This document shows, one piece after another, positions 33,681 through 43,605 of a stretch of DNA of 64,000 nucleotides. The first letter of the stretch is position 1; each line of letters opens with the position of its first letter. The DNA is taken from NCBI RefSeq assembly GCF_003113895.1, contig NZ_BDUD01000001.1:1835821-1899820 (forward strand). The letters are read 5' to 3'. Source of the DNA: Nostoc commune NIES-4072. GTDB lineage: Bacteria > Cyanobacteriota > Cyanobacteriia > Cyanobacteriales > Nostocaceae. A program made the position numbers and the translations under genes. A model generated the notes under the pieces. The model was not told the origin of the DNA and ran no database searches. It worked only from the letters and a program-made list of their open reading frames with translations.

Positions 33681-34931
33681 ATGCCAGCAACATCTTTTTA
33701 TGCAGATGCCCCCTACAACACCAAAAAGTCTAGCCAGGCTTTGGACTCGGATCTCACGGTTGACGAAAGTGAGTTATCGGTAGATGACCTACAGGAGCTA
33801 GAGATAGCCTCTGCTGACAATGCTAACTTTGCTGCTAACACTAACCGTCGGAGTACAGACCTAGTACGTTTATATCTTCAAGAAATTGGTCGGGTTCGCT
33901 TGTTAGGGCGGGATGAAGAGGTTTCAGAAGCTCAAAAAGTCCAGCGTTACTTGCGGATGCGGATAGTACTTGCTAAGGCCGCCAAGGAAGGGGATGAAGT
34001 GATTACGCCCTATCTTCGGTTAATTGAAGTTCAAGAACGTCTTACTTCCGAACTAGGACATCGGCCGTCTTTGGAAAGATGGGCTGCTACTGCTGATATA
34101 GTTTTATCGGATCTTAGACCGACTTTGGCAGAAGGCAAACGTCGCTGGGCTGAAATCGCCAAGTTGACTGTAGAAGAGTTGGAGCAAGTTCAGTCCCAAG
34201 GACTCCAAGCAAAAGAACACATGATTAAGGCGAATCTCCGCTTAGTTGTGTCTGTTGCTAAGAAGTATCAAAATCGCGGTTTGGAATTGTTAGATTTAGT
34301 CCAAGAAGGCACACTTGGTTTGGAGCGGGCTGTAGAAAAATTTGATCCCACTAAGGGTTATCGCTTCAGTACTTATGCTTACTGGTGGATTCGTCAGGGA
34401 ATTACACGGGCGATCGCTACTTCTAGTCGCACCATCCGCCTCCCTGTCCATATTACCGAAAAGTTAAACAAAATCAAAAAGGCCCAACGCAAAATTGCTC
34501 AAGAAAAAGGTCGCACCCCTACTCTAGAAGATTTAGCAACTGAGTTAGAGATGACACCGACCCAAGTACGAGAAGTTTTGTTGCGGGTTCCTCGCTCCGT
34601 TTCTTTGGAAACCAAAGTAGGTAAGGATAAAGACACTGAATTAGGCGAATTACTCGAAACTGACAGTGTAACTCCAGAAGAAATGTTAATGCGAGAATCT
34701 TTACAAAGAGATTTGCATCATCTTCTGTCAGATTTGACTAGCCGAGAACGCGATGTAATTTTGATGCGCTTTGGTTTGGCAGATGGTCATCCTTACTCAT
34801 TAGCAGAAATTGGCCGCGCTCTCGATTTATCACGGGAACGAGTTAGACAAATAGAATCCAAGGCTTTGCAAAAGCTACGCCAACCCAAGCGTCGCAACCT
34901 CATCCGCGACTATTTGGAATCTTTAAGTTAG
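33681..34931 (+). CDS. sigC: Group 2 sigma-70 factor, SigC-like
   Basis: 416 residues from the ATG at 33681; a TTG at 33651 gives a longer frame but is less likely. Region 1.2 is DLVRLYLQEIGRVRLLGRDE, region 2 is MIKANLRLVVSVAKKYQNRG then FSTYAYWWIRQGITRAIATS, region 3 is RLPVHITEKLNKIKKAQRKI, and region 4 contains RERDVILMRFGLADGHPYSL and DLSRERVRQIESKALQKLRQ. The long linker with EVITPYLRLIEVQERLTSEL after region 1.2 is typical of SigC. The next gene is furA, as in Anabaena PCC 7120 (sigC all1692, furA all1691), supporting the name. It directs polymerase to stress or carbon/iron related promoters. Confidence 0.88.
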   Translation: MPATSFYADAPYNTKKSSQALDSDLTVDESELSVDDLQELEIASADNANFAANTNRRSTDLVRLYLQEIGRVRLLGRDEEVSEAQKVQRYLRMRIVLAKAAKEGDEVITPYLRLIEVQERLTSELGHRPSLERWAATADIVLSDLRPTLAEGKRRWAEIAKLTVEELEQVQSQGLQAKEHMIKANLRLVVSVAKKYQNRGLELLDLVQEGTLGLERAVEKFDPTKGYRFSTYAYWWIRQGITRAIATSSRTIRLPVHITEKLNKIKKAQRKIAQEKGRTPTLEDLATELEMTPTQVREVLLRVPRSVSLETKVGKDKDTELGELLETDSVTPEEMLMRESLQRDLHHLLSDLTSRERDVILMRFGLADGHPYSLAEIGRALDLSRERVRQIESKALQKLRQPKRRNLIRDYLESLS

Positions 34932-35502
34932 TGATTTGTCATTAGTCATTTGTCATTAGAAAACTACATTTGACAAATGACTACCGACAAAGGACTAATT
35001 TGAGACTCAAGTTAAACAATTTCAGATTTGCAATTTTGGATTGACTTTGCCTACAAGGTTACTTAGGTCAAGGATTTTAGATTGGTTCTGTACATAAGGG
35101 ACGGGGCATGAACCAAAAATTATTTTAATCTAAAATCCAAAATCCAAAATTTAAAATCGCTGCTCAAAAGCCTTTTAGAGGCTTGTAGCAAATTATTTGC
35201 ATTTAATTGTACAAGACTTTCCCCAGACCTTTGCTCAAATATCTTGAAGGTGGGGATCAACTGCACAATTCAAAATTAACTTATACAAAATTCAAAGTCA
35301 AGGGATGCAATCGTTACAAGTATCCTAATTATTAGCTGTATGCAAATTAAATGCACTACAGCTTATTACTTGATTTTTGCTCAAGATTTGATGAATTGTT
35401 CTTAAATATTTAGTAAGAATTCTCAATAGGCAATGTTTGTTGCAAATTGCTCCCAAGATTTGTTATATTCTCAACTAACGAGCTTTGTTGAGAAATATTA
35501 GT
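34932..35502. promoter_or_regulatory. furA: sigC-furA intergenic region with a terminator-like stem and the furA promoter region
   Basis: 571 bases. GTCATTTGTCA at 34945-34955 pairs perfectly with TGACAAATGAC at 34971-34981 (11-bp stem, 15-nt loop), just after sigC. Farther on are tandem AAAATCC-like octamers near 35125-35155. Immediately upstream of furA, AT-rich TAAGAATTCTCAATAGG near 35412 and TTATAT at 35463-35468 could be an iron-box region and -10 element; known FurA autoregulation makes this plausible but the sites are inferred. Confidence 0.45.
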
Positions 35503-35958
35503 ATGACTGTCTACACAACTACTTCACTCAAGGCAGAACTGAACGAACGAGGCTGGCGACTAACTCCCCAGCGCGAAACAATTTTACACATTTTTCAAGA
35601 ACTTCCGCAAGGTGAGCATCTGAGTGCGGAGGATCTTTATCATCGGCTAGAAACTGATGGTGAAGGGATCAGTCTGTCAACTATTTATCGGACTTTGAAG
35701 TTGATGGCAAGAATGGGAATTTTACGGGAACTAGAACTGGGTGAGGGACATAAGCATTATGAAATCAACCAGCCCTATCCCCATCACCACCATCACTTAA
35801 TTTGTGTTAGATGCAATTCTACTATTGAGTTTAAAAATGACTCAATTTTAAAAATTGGGTCGAAAACTGCTCAAAAAGAAGGTTTTCACCTACTGGACTG
35901 TCAAATGACTATTCATGCAGTGTGTCCCAAGTGCCAACGGGCACTGATGCCGCTTTAG
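35503..35958 (+). CDS. furA: Ferric uptake regulator FurA
   Basis: 151 residues from ATG 35503 (MTVYTTTSLKAELNERGWRL), matching Anabaena FurA, which has the same start and length; a TTG-initiated longer frame at 35485 is less likely. Winged helix: RLTPQRETILHIFQELPQ and LSTIYRTLKLMARMGILREL. Metal and haem/redox region: PHHHHHLICVRC with Cys101 and Cys104, Cys133 (LLDC) and CPKC with Cys141 and Cys144, the five-cysteine set known from Anabaena FurA. With iron it represses iron uptake and many other genes. The convergent gene downstream may produce antisense RNA to it. Confidence 0.95.
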   Translation: MTVYTTTSLKAELNERGWRLTPQRETILHIFQELPQGEHLSAEDLYHRLETDGEGISLSTIYRTLKLMARMGILRELELGEGHKHYEINQPYPHHHHHLICVRCNSTIEFKNDSILKIGSKTAQKEGFHLLDCQMTIHAVCPKCQRALMPL

Positions 35959-35981
35959 CACTTGGGTAGATAAAAAACAAA

Positions 35982-36020
35982 ACTACTCAAATTAACCAAA
36001 TAAATGGTATTTTGAGCAGT
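35982..36020. terminator. Weak imperfect stem between furA and the convergent gene
   Basis: ACTACTCAAA at 35982 can pair with TTTTGAGCAGT ending at 36020, with one mismatch and an 18-nt loop. It lacks a T tract and looks like a weak bidirectional terminator. Confidence 0.35.
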
Positions 36021-36088
36021 TCGTAATTTGTTGTTACTGGAGGCAAGCAACCAGTTGGGGACTGATACTAACAACGCCAAAGCGGATG

Positions 36089-37201
36089 TTAAAAGCGTCC
36101 GCTCTTAAGATCCTTGAGACTGATGCCGTAGAATTCTTGGGCTTGTTTAATTGCTTTTTTGGTGTCAGCTGCCATTACACCGTTCAGCTTGCCTTTATAA
36201 AAACCCCGCTCCCGTAGTCGCGTTTGGATTTCTAAGGTATTAAATTCGCTTTTGCTAGTAGTATTAACTGAGCTATATAACTTAGCTCGCGTAGTTGGGC
36301 CAGCAACACCACTTGCTGACAAGTAATTATCTGCTTGGAATCTCCGTACAGCATCGGCAGTGTAAGGGCCATAGTAGCCATTTGGCTCTCCCTCTAAGTA
36401 TCCTGCCTGGATTAACTGTTCTTGAAGTACTCTAACTGGCTCGCCGCGATCGCCTACACGAAATTTATTTCGATTGACTACCTTTGTGGGAGCCTCTTCT
36501 CCATCACCAATGCCAACTCCCGGCAATTTAGCTAATGTTGCTGGGCCAACAATACCGTCAACGCTTAATTTGTAAGAATCTTGAAATCGCTTGACAGCTT
36601 CTTCGGTAATTGGGCCAAATATTCCTGTGGCGTTTCCGTAATAAAAGCCTGCAATTCTTAAGCGTTCTTGCAAAGCTCTGACATCTTCACCTTCAGCCCC
36701 TTTCGCAAGGTAGTTGGAATTACGGCGTTGGCTAGTTGCTGAACTAGCTGAACTAGTAGTATTGGGCTTTTTGGCTTGCGTGCTTCTTACAGCAGTAGTT
36801 TTTTTCGCTTGCCAAGTTTCTAATTTTTGCAGGGTGTTTGCTCCAACAATGCCGTCCACTGGTAAACCAGCGGCCTTTTGAAAGCGCCGCACAGCTTCTT
36901 GTGTGGATGCGTCATATACTTGGGTAACAGAAGATTGGTAAAAACCTGCTGTTTTCAACTTTTGTTGTAAATTTCTGACGGAAGGGCCTTGATCGCCTTT
37001 TTCCAGTGCCATGACGCTGGTAAGGGCGCCAAGAATAGATAAAGACAGAGCAAGGGGCAACATATACTTCCAAGCCCTACCTGAAAGCCGTTTCCAGTCT
37101 GGTGCAGCTGCGTCCTTAAACAAGGAACTGAGGGAGACCAATTCACTGGGTGTGCTGTCTTCGTAGGCGAAAGCTAGGTGCAAATACGCAAGATTTTCCA
37201 T
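36089..37201 (-). CDS. Peptidoglycan-binding protein with repeated PG_binding_1 domains
   Basis: 370 residues. After a cytoplasmic head and one membrane helix near residues 45-65 (KYMLPLALSLSILGALTSVM), three well-formed PG_binding_1 repeats follow: GDQGPSVRNLQQKLKTAGFY...VDGIVGANTLQKLE, GAEGEDVRALQERLRIAGFY...VDGIVGPATLAKLP and GDRGEPVRVLQEQLIQAGYL...ASGVAGPTTRAKLY, plus a partial fourth (LEIQTRLRERGFYKGKLNGV). Such proteins bind cell wall peptidoglycan, perhaps at the septum. Equivalent by position to Anabaena alr1690. It lies ten bases after cobN on the same strand, so the two may be one transcript. Confidence 0.88.
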   Translation of the reverse strand: MENLAYLHLAFAYEDSTPSELVSLSSLFKDAAAPDWKRLSGRAWKYMLPLALSLSILGALTSVMALEKGDQGPSVRNLQQKLKTAGFYQSSVTQVYDASTQEAVRRFQKAAGLPVDGIVGANTLQKLETWQAKKTTAVRSTQAKKPNTTSSASSATSQRRNSNYLAKGAEGEDVRALQERLRIAGFYYGNATGIFGPITEEAVKRFQDSYKLSVDGIVGPATLAKLPGVGIGDGEEAPTKVVNRNKFRVGDRGEPVRVLQEQLIQAGYLEGEPNGYYGPYTADAVRRFQADNYLSASGVAGPTTRAKLYSSVNTTSKSEFNTLEIQTRLRERGFYKGKLNGVMAADTKKAIKQAQEFYGISLKDLKSGRF

Positions 37202-37210
37202 ATTTGTTTC

Positions 37211-40200
37211 CTACACCATTGATTTTTCTTCGATCACTGCTTCAGCTTGATGTACTAGGTTCCTCAAAGCTTCTAATGTTCCTATATTTACATCCTCCCA
37301 CAAATTGCGCTTGTGTGCTTCTAATAATTTTTCTGCAATATCGCGCAGTGCATAAGGGTTCTTTTCTTGAATAAATTCCGAGACTACTGGATCGAGCAGG
37401 TATGCTTCTACTATACCTTGATACATGTAATCTTCGACACATTTAGCTGTGGCATCGTAGGCGAATAAAAAATCTACTGTTGCTGCCATTTCAAAGGCTC
37501 CTTTGTAACCGTGGCGCATGACTCCCGCAATCCACTTGGGATTAACTACGCGAGAACGATACACCCTGGCAATTTCTTCTTTGAGTTGGCGGACTCGTGG
37601 ATTAGCGGGTATAGAATTATCACCAAAATAAGTTTCGGGATTTTTCCCCTGTAGAGAACGTACCGCCGCAGTTAAGCCACCCTGAAATTGGTAATAATCA
37701 TCAGAATCTAGTAGATCGTGTTCACGATTATCTTGATTATGCAGGACAACTTGCATTTGGGATAAGCGTTGTTTGAAGGCTTCAGTATTGGGAATTGGGC
37801 ATGGGGCATTGGGGATTGGGCATGGGGTATTGGAGATTTTATCCTCCCCTGCTTCCCCTGCGCTGCTTCCTGAAGAGTAGGCGTAAGAACTCCAGTTGAT
37901 GTAGGCGCGGGCTAAATCTTCGTCATCTGTCCAGTTTTGTGATTCGATTAATCCTTGGAGTCCTGCGCCGTAAGCACCTGGGCGAGAACCGAAGATGCGA
38001 TAGCGCGATCGCACCACTGCTTCTTCTACACTTAATCCTTGGCTTGTCCACAAATCAGTTTCTTGGCGAACTGCATCCGCTAAAGGATTTTGTTCTGGTG
38101 GTTCATCCAAGTCTGCTACTGCTGATACTGCTTGAGCAAATAAATCAATTAAGTTAGGAAAAGCATCGCGGAAGAATCCCGAAATTCGCAAGGTGACATC
38201 TACACGGGGACGCCCCAAAATCGCCAAGGGCAAAATTTCAAAATCCACTACTCGCCGTGCTGCACCATCCCAGACAGGTTGGACTCCCAGTAAAGCCAAG
38301 GCTTCGGCTATATCATCACCGCCTGTTCTCATGGTGGCTGTTCCCCACAGTGATAAGCCTAGTGTTTTGGGATACTCACCATGTTCTTGTGTGTAATATT
38401 CAACGAGGGTTTCGGCGGCTTTTCTACCGATATCCCAAGCTGTTTCTGTGGGAATGGCGCGAATATCGACAGAATAAAAGTTTCTCCCTGTTGGTAGAAC
38501 TTCTGGGCGGCCGCGTGTGGGTGCGCCAGATGGGGCGCTGGGGACGTAACCGCCATCGAGTCCGTGTAATAAATGGGTGATTTCTTGGGGGGTTTTTTGT
38601 AGGGCGGGAAGGAGGCGATCGCGTATCCACGTAGAAACGCGATGAATTGCGTTTCCCTCCGCAGCAAAGACGCGATGAATCGCGTCTCTACAAGAAGAAT
38701 TTTGATTTATTAGTTGTTCTACTAGGAGGGCGGCGTGTTCTTCTAAAACTTCGACGATATCACCGAGGGTACGGCATTCTGTGGCATTAACTATTGAGTA
38801 TTCACCGCTAGGCATTGACAAATCGGCTGTGAGGGGATCGAAATCTAGTCCCCAATCTTGAGCTATGGCGCGGGTAATACCTGAAGAATGGCGATTGGGG
38901 ATGCGGGCGATCGCTACTATTAAATCTCGTAGCTGCCTTCCTTGGGGACATTGCCCAAAAATGTGTAACCCGTCACGGATTTGGGCTTCTTTCAATTCAC
39001 AAAGATAGCCACCGATGGAATTCAAAATTAAGGATGACGCTCCAGGATGAGCTAACGCTGCGCTAACAGACTTAAAAATTTCTGTTTCATTTTGGATTCC
39101 TAAATCTAAATGAAGATTTTCTTTGATCACCAGTTCGTGGATGCGATCGCGAATCACTGGCAAACGCGAAGGATCTAAACTGTCTGCTTCATAATACTCA
39201 TCAATTAAATTTTCTAACTGCTGCAAAGAACCGTAGAGTTCCGCACGAGTCATTGGCGGCGTTAGGTGATCTATAATCACCGCTTGAGCGCGACGTTTAG
39301 CTTGGGAACCTTCACCAGGATCATTCACAATAAACGGGTATAGGTGGGGAAGTGCGCCAAAAGCCACTTCTGGATAACAATTACTCGATAAAGCCACACT
39401 TTTACCCGGTAGCCATTCTAAATTTCCGTGTTTTCCCACATGAACTACAGCATCAGCACCAAAACATTCTCTTACCCAATAGTAGAAAGCTAAATAAGCA
39501 TGGGTTGGTTCTAAATCCGGCGCATGATAATTCAAACTGGGGTCATTATCATAACCTCTTGCTGGCTGAATTCCCACGAAAACGTTGCCGAGTTGGATTC
39601 CGGGAACGGGGATTGGGGATTGGGGATTGGGTATTGGGCATTGGGCATTGGGCATTGGGTATTGGGTATTGGGAATTGGGTATTGGGAATTGGGCATTGG
39701 GTATTGGGTATTCCTCTTGTCTCCCTTATCTCCCTCATCTCCCTCATCCCCCTTGTTCCCATTCCCCATTCCCCATTCCCCATGCCCCATGCCCCATGCC
39801 CCATGCCCTATTTCCCACCTTTCACTAATACCTTGCTGAACTGCTGGCGGTAATGAAGCGAAATATTCTTGATATTCTTCCCAAGAGACACTTTGATGTA
39901 CCGGAAGCCATTCTTTACCTTCTGGATCGTTGGTTACACCATCTGTCAGGCGTTGAATCAACTCGTCTCCTTGAGAGGGTGGGTTTTCTACTTCATACCC
40001 AGCCTGATGTAAACCTTGCAGGATTTCTATACAACTAGCTGGGGTGTCGAGTCCTACACCATTGGCGAGGCGGCCATTGCGGTTGGGGTAATTTGCCAAA
40101 ATTAGGGCTATTCGCCGTTCTTGGGGTGGTTTAGAACGTAGACGCGCCCAATTTGCTGCTAGTTTAGCAACGAACTCGATGCGATCGCTCACTGGTTCAT

Positions 40201-41485
40201 AAATTACCACATCTGTCTCTAGATGAGGATTACGAGTTTGTACGGCTTTAAAAGACACAGCACGAGTAATAATCCGCCCATCTACTTCTGGTAGCGCCAC
40301 ATTCATCCCAATATCGCGGGGAGAAAGCCCTTGAAACTGTGACTCCCACTGCTCAATTGATCCGCCACTGAGGATCACTTGCAATACAGGCACATCTAAT
40401 TTTTCCCATAGTTCAGTTTGGGGTGTTTCGCTTTCCAAGCGTGCTAGAGAAAAACTGGTGGTATTCAGCAGCACAGCTATCGATTCGCCATCTTTGGGTT
40501 GAAAAAATTCACTCAACTCAACTTGCACATCAGGTTCACGCAATGAGGAAACAAACACTGGCACTGGTTGTAAATTTTTCTGTACCAAAGCTTCGCATAA
40601 AGCATCAATTACTTTAGTGTTTCCTGCCAGATAATGAGCGCGGTAGAAAAGGATGCCGATTTTGGGAATGGGGCATTGAGCATGGGGCATTGGGCATTGG
40701 AAGCCTTGAGGTTCTGAGGCGGATGAATCCAGTTCTGAGGTGGATGAACGGAGTTTTGAGGCGGATGAATCCAGTTCCAAGGTGGATGAATCCAGTTCTG
40801 AGATGGATGAACGGAGTTCCGAGGTGGATGAATTCAGTTCCAAGGTGGATGAACGGAGTTCTGAGGTGGATGAATTCAGTTCTAACTCTCCCCTGCTCCT
40901 CTGCTCCCCTGCCTCCCCTGCTCCCCCACTCCCCACTCCCCATTCATACAATCCCACACGCCCAACTGGACGGGGTAACGGCGGATTATATGCAGTTAAC
41001 AGACAAGTATCAGAGATAAATTGCAGAGCATTAACGAAATTTTCTACGCCGCCTTCGCTGAAATACTGCCATACCTGATTAACAATACTCAGAGGCACGG
41101 TAGACTGAGAAATTAAGTCGGGATCAAAAGCGTCGTCCCCTGGCATTACAATGAGGGTTCTACCATTACGTTGTACAATTTCTTGCACTACTTCTAAGCC
41201 ATAACTCCAGTAGGAACGTCCTCCTAACAGGCGCAAAATAATTACTTGGGCAAGTTCCAAAACTTGCTCGCCATAAGTATCTATGCTTAACTGTTGCTGT
41301 AACTGCAAGAGATTGGCGACTCTTAAGGCAGGAAAGCTTGTAGGTAATTTTGTCACCGCAACTGCCAAAGTTTGAATGTCGGTATCAGCAGCCGTAATCA
41401 ACACGAAAGGCGCTGGAGTTTGTTCTAGAAAAATTAAGCCCTCTGACTGATTCCATCCACCCGATATGCTACTTGTACGATGCAT
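37211..41485 (-). CDS. cobN: Cobaltochelatase subunit CobN carrying three repeat-derived inserts
   Basis: 1424 residues; relatives are around 1230-1280. CobN is the large subunit that inserts Co2+ into hydrogenobyrinic acid a,c-diamide with ATP. Core motifs: [89 protein letters not shown] and [20 protein letters not shown]. Three low-complexity segments interrupt it in frame: one with SELRSST-type heptads plus [11 protein letters not shown] (residues about 180-274), one with [18 protein letters not shown] then [14 protein letters not shown] (about 555-630), and one [19 protein letters not shown] near residue 1205. Each comes from STRR DNA. The core appears intact, so the enzyme is probably functional. 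Confidence 0.93.
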   Translation of the reverse strand: MHRTSSISGGWNQSEGLIFLEQTPAPFVLITAADTDIQTLAVAVTKLPTSFPALRVANLLQLQQQLSIDTYGEQVLELAQVIILRLLGGRSYWSYGLEVVQEIVQRNGRTLIVMPGDDAFDPDLISQSTVPLSIVNQVWQYFSEGGVENFVNALQFISDTCLLTAYNPPLPRPVGRVGLYEWGVGSGGAGEAGEQRSRGELELNSSTSELRSSTLELNSSTSELRSSISELDSSTLELDSSASKLRSSTSELDSSASEPQGFQCPMPHAQCPIPKIGILFYRAHYLAGNTKVIDALCEALVQKNLQPVPVFVSSLREPDVQVELSEFFQPKDGESIAVLLNTTSFSLARLESETPQTELWEKLDVPVLQVILSGGSIEQWESQFQGLSPRDIGMNVALPEVDGRIITRAVSFKAVQTRNPHLETDVVIYEPVSDRIEFVAKLAANWARLRSKPPQERRIALILANYPNRNGRLANGVGLDTPASCIEILQGLHQAGYEVENPPSQGDELIQRLTDGVTNDPEGKEWLPVHQSVSWEEYQEYFASLPPAVQQGISERWEIGHGAWGMGHGEWGMGNGNKGDEGDEGDKGDKRNTQYPMPNSQYPIPNTQYPMPNAQCPIPNPQSPIPVPGIQLGNVFVGIQPARGYDNDPSLNYHAPDLEPTHAYLAFYYWVRECFGADAVVHVGKHGNLEWLPGKSVALSSNCYPEVAFGALPHLYPFIVNDPGEGSQAKRRAQAVIIDHLTPPMTRAELYGSLQQLENLIDEYYEADSLDPSRLPVIRDRIHELVIKENLHLDLGIQNETEIFKSVSAALAHPGASSLILNSIGGYLCELKEAQIRDGLHIFGQCPQGRQLRDLIVAIARIPNRHSSGITRAIAQDWGLDFDPLTADLSMPSGEYSIVNATECRTLGDIVEVLEEHAALLVEQLINQNSSCRDAIHRVFAAEGNAIHRVSTWIRDRLLPALQKTPQEITHLLHGLDGGYVPSAPSGAPTRGRPEVLPTGRNFYSVDIRAIPTETAWDIGRKAAETLVEYYTQEHGEYPKTLGLSLWGTATMRTGGDDIAEALALLGVQPVWDGAARRVVDFEILPLAILGRPRVDVTLRISGFFRDAFPNLIDLFAQAVSAVADLDEPPEQNPLADAVRQETDLWTSQGLSVEEAVVRSRYRIFGSRPGAYGAGLQGLIESQNWTDDEDLARAYINWSSYAYSSGSSAGEAGEDKISNTPCPIPNAPCPIPNTEAFKQRLSQMQVVLHNQDNREHDLLDSDDYYQFQGGLTAAVRSLQGKNPETYFGDNSIPANPRVRQLKEEIARVYRSRVVNPKWIAGVMRHGYKGAFEMAATVDFLFAYDATAKCVEDYMYQGIVEAYLLDPVVSEFIQEKNPYALRDIAEKLLEAHKRNLWEDVNIGTLEALRNLVHQAEAVIEEKSMV
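37785..37875. repeat. STRR insert 3 within cobN
   Basis: Heptamers TATTGGG, AATTGGG, CATGGGG and CATTGGG, followed by a CTCCCCTGCTTCCCC segment. On the coding strand it yields a [13 protein letters not shown] segment between the conserved WSSYAY and the conserved [19 protein letters not shown]. Confidence 0.85.
39600..39822. repeat. STRR insert 2 within cobN
   Basis: A block of GGGGATT, GGGTATT, GGGCATT and GGGAATT heptamers (39606-39710), then CTCCCTCAT-type nonamers, then CATTCCC/CATGCCC heptamers (39760-39810). Read on the minus strand it gives glycine/acid-rich and Pro-Asn-Thr-Gln heptads in the middle of the protein. Confidence 0.9.
40664..40944. repeat. STRR insert 1 within cobN, with eight 21-bp units
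   Basis: Three blocks: CATTGGG/CATGGGG heptamers at 40664-40700; eight consecutive 21-bp units at 40711-40878, each starting GTTCTGAGG or GTTCCAAGG and containing GGATGAA; and a CTCCCCTGC-type block at 40887-40943. The 21-bp units encode seven-residue repeats such as SELRSST and LELNSST. Confidence 0.92.
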
Positions 41486-41580
41486 AATGCTGTATTACCG
41501 TCTTAAACTATATGGTTATTGCACAATCAAAACAAACTTTTTCCTTGCATTCAGCTCCCTCTTACCAGTAATGATTTAAA

Positions 41581-43605
41581 ATGCTTAGTTCTCCTGATTT
41601 GAGCTTTTCTCGAACCTTGCCTATTGTTGTATTTAATCAGCTTGGGGAATTGTTAGAACAGATGGCTCAAACGGTGGGAAGTGCCGCTCTGCTACTGACA
41701 GAAGCTGTGTTAGTACGAATTGATGTACCTGCGAAGTGGCAAAGGCAAAGGTTTACACTAGTGGTTTCTGAGCAGTTTAGTGCGCTCTTGGTAGGAAACT
41801 TAGCGCAGGGGGATGAGGGGGAGCAGGGAATTGACTCGGCGCTTAATGCTCAGTTGACATTTAATTTAGAGGCGATCGCAACATTTGTCTACGAATTAAG
41901 AAACTTGTTTGAGTATGATTCCTCCACTTACCAAAATCTCGAAGGTTATCGCCAAATTATTCAGCCCAATGATGCTACGCTCCAAAGTCAATTCTCACTG
42001 TTGTTATTAGAATATCTCCTAATTCAGCCAAACCAAGAAATAATAGCACCTCCAAGCTCAACTGCGCCGACAATTTATATCTGTCAGCCAGTGGAAGATG
42101 CTTTAAAAAAACAGATTGCCCAGGAGCGGTTGTTAAATCAGGTAACAACGCAAATCCGCAAAAGCCTAGATTTGCCAGTGATTATGGCAACAGCAATTAC
42201 ACAAGTGCGTGAGTTTCTGGAATTAGACAGATTAGTAATCTATAAATTTGAAGGTTCCAAAGTCAAGGCTCAACGATACCAGTCTGACACTATTCCCCTC
42301 AGTGGAACCGCACTGCTAACAGATACGGAACAGTCGATTGGAGCTTCGGAAATCTATTTTTCTATACCAAAAAACAAGGATAAACCCTCGCTTTCTGTGT
42401 CAGCTAATAATCAACCATTACTAGAAGACTGGCAAAACTATCGAGGTTATATTGTCTATGAAGCCCGTGCTACAGATGCTATTACATCGGTGTTGAATTA
42501 CACGGAAAAAAATTGCTTTATCCGAACCTCTCAATGTTGGGAAAAATATCGCCAAGGCTTTACCTTAGCTGTGGATGATGTCGAAAAAACTTATGCTCTA
42601 GAAGAGTGTTTGTTAAATTTTTTGAGGGAAACCCAAGTTAGGGCTAAGTTGGCAGCACCGATTATATTTGAAGATAAATTGTGGGGATTGCTGATTGCTC
42701 ATCAGTGCGATAATCCACATCAGTGGACTGAGAGTGAAAAAAACTTGCTGAGTTCGATCGCAGAACAGTTAGCGATCGCAATTCACCAAGCTGATTTAAT
42801 GCAAACGCTTACCCAAGAAAAACAAACTCTCGAACAACGAGTTATTGAACGCACAATAGGATTACGTGATGCTCTCCTCGCCGCCGAAGCTGCTAACCGT
42901 CTCAGAAGTGAGTTTCTCGCCACTATCAGTCACGAATTGCTCACGCCTTTAACTTATGTGATTGGGATGTCATCTACATTGTTACGTTGGCCTTTGGGTG
43001 AATTGAGTCAGCGACAACGGGGTTATCTGCAAACAATCCACGACAGTGGAGAACATTTATTAGAAATGATTAATGACATCCTCGATTTATCCCAAATCGA
43101 GGCTGGTAAGACAGCTTTAAATATTTCGGAATTTTCTTTGGTGAATATTGCGGAAACTGCTGTTGAGTCACTGCGAAAAAAAGCAATCAGTGAACAAATT
43201 AATCTCAACCTTGATTTGCAAATCGATCCTAAACGCGATCGCTTTACCGCCGATGGAGAACGAGTAGAACAAATTCTCTGGAATCTGTTAACTAATGCGA
43301 TTAAATTTACCCCCGAAAGTGGTAGCGTTACCTTACGTCTTTGGGTGGAAGATGATACAGCTATTTTTCAAGTAGAAGACACCGGGATTGGTATTCCTGA
43401 TGAACAATTACCATTAATTTTTGATAAATTTCAGCAACTCGATACACCCTATCGCCGCCGCTACGAAGGTACTGGACTGGGACTAGCTTTAACTAAACAA
43501 CTTGTGGAACTCCATCGGGGACGAATTGAAGTAGAATCCACTGTAAGTATCGGCTCAATTTTTACTGTATGGATACCAGCTCAGGCAATGAGAGTGGTGA
43601 GTTAG
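41581..43605 (+). CDS. GAF-domain sensor histidine kinase with phytochrome-like GAF
   Basis: 674 residues, soluble. Residues 1-150 form an uncharacterised N-terminal domain (LPIVVFNQLGELLEQMAQTV). A GAF domain spans about 190-405 (VREFLELDRLVIYKFEGSKV ... WGLLIAHQCDNPHQWTESEK). Its end matches phytochrome/cyanobacteriochrome GAFs, and Cys343 falls exactly where these carry the bilin-linking cysteine, but the following residue is Leu instead of His. HisKA: FLATISHELLTPLTYVIGMS; ATPase: WNLLTNAIKFTPESG, VEDTGIGIPDEQL and YEGTGLGLALTKQL. No receiver domain. The partner regulator is not adjacent. Divergent from cobN. Confidence 0.88.
   Translation: MLSSPDLSFSRTLPIVVFNQLGELLEQMAQTVGSAALLLTEAVLVRIDVPAKWQRQRFTLVVSEQFSALLVGNLAQGDEGEQGIDSALNAQLTFNLEAIATFVYELRNLFEYDSSTYQNLEGYRQIIQPNDATLQSQFSLLLLEYLLIQPNQEIIAPPSSTAPTIYICQPVEDALKKQIAQERLLNQVTTQIRKSLDLPVIMATAITQVREFLELDRLVIYKFEGSKVKAQRYQSDTIPLSGTALLTDTEQSIGASEIYFSIPKNKDKPSLSVSANNQPLLEDWQNYRGYIVYEARATDAITSVLNYTEKNCFIRTSQCWEKYRQGFTLAVDDVEKTYALEECLLNFLRETQVRAKLAAPIIFEDKLWGLLIAHQCDNPHQWTESEKNLLSSIAEQLAIAIHQADLMQTLTQEKQTLEQRVIERTIGLRDALLAAEAANRLRSEFLATISHELLTPLTYVIGMSSTLLRWPLGELSQRQRGYLQTIHDSGEHLLEMINDILDLSQIEAGKTALNISEFSLVNIAETAVESLRKKAISEQINLNLDLQIDPKRDRFTADGERVEQILWNLLTNAIKFTPESGSVTLRLWVEDDTAIFQVEDTGIGIPDEQLPLIFDKFQQLDTPYRRRYEGTGLGLALTKQLVELHRGRIEVESTVSIGSIFTVWIPAQAMRVVS

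Larger units (their letters stand above)
35503..36089 (-). ncRNA. Candidate alpha-furA antisense RNA (read-through from the convergent gene)
   Basis: In Anabaena PCC 7120 the cell-wall gene alr1690, convergent with furA, is transcribed past its end to give a dicistronic alr1690-alpha-furA RNA that is antisense to furA and lowers FurA levels. Here the same convergent order is kept (furA ends 35958; the peptidoglycan-binding gene ends 36089). Only a weak stem lies between them, so read-through is plausible. The RNA itself cannot be seen in sequence; coordinates span the likely antisense segment. Confidence 0.4.

Noticed and set aside
39352..39853. Plus-strand open frames opposite cobN
   Set aside because: They follow the stop-free heptamers on the antisense strand; cobN on the minus strand has conserved motifs.
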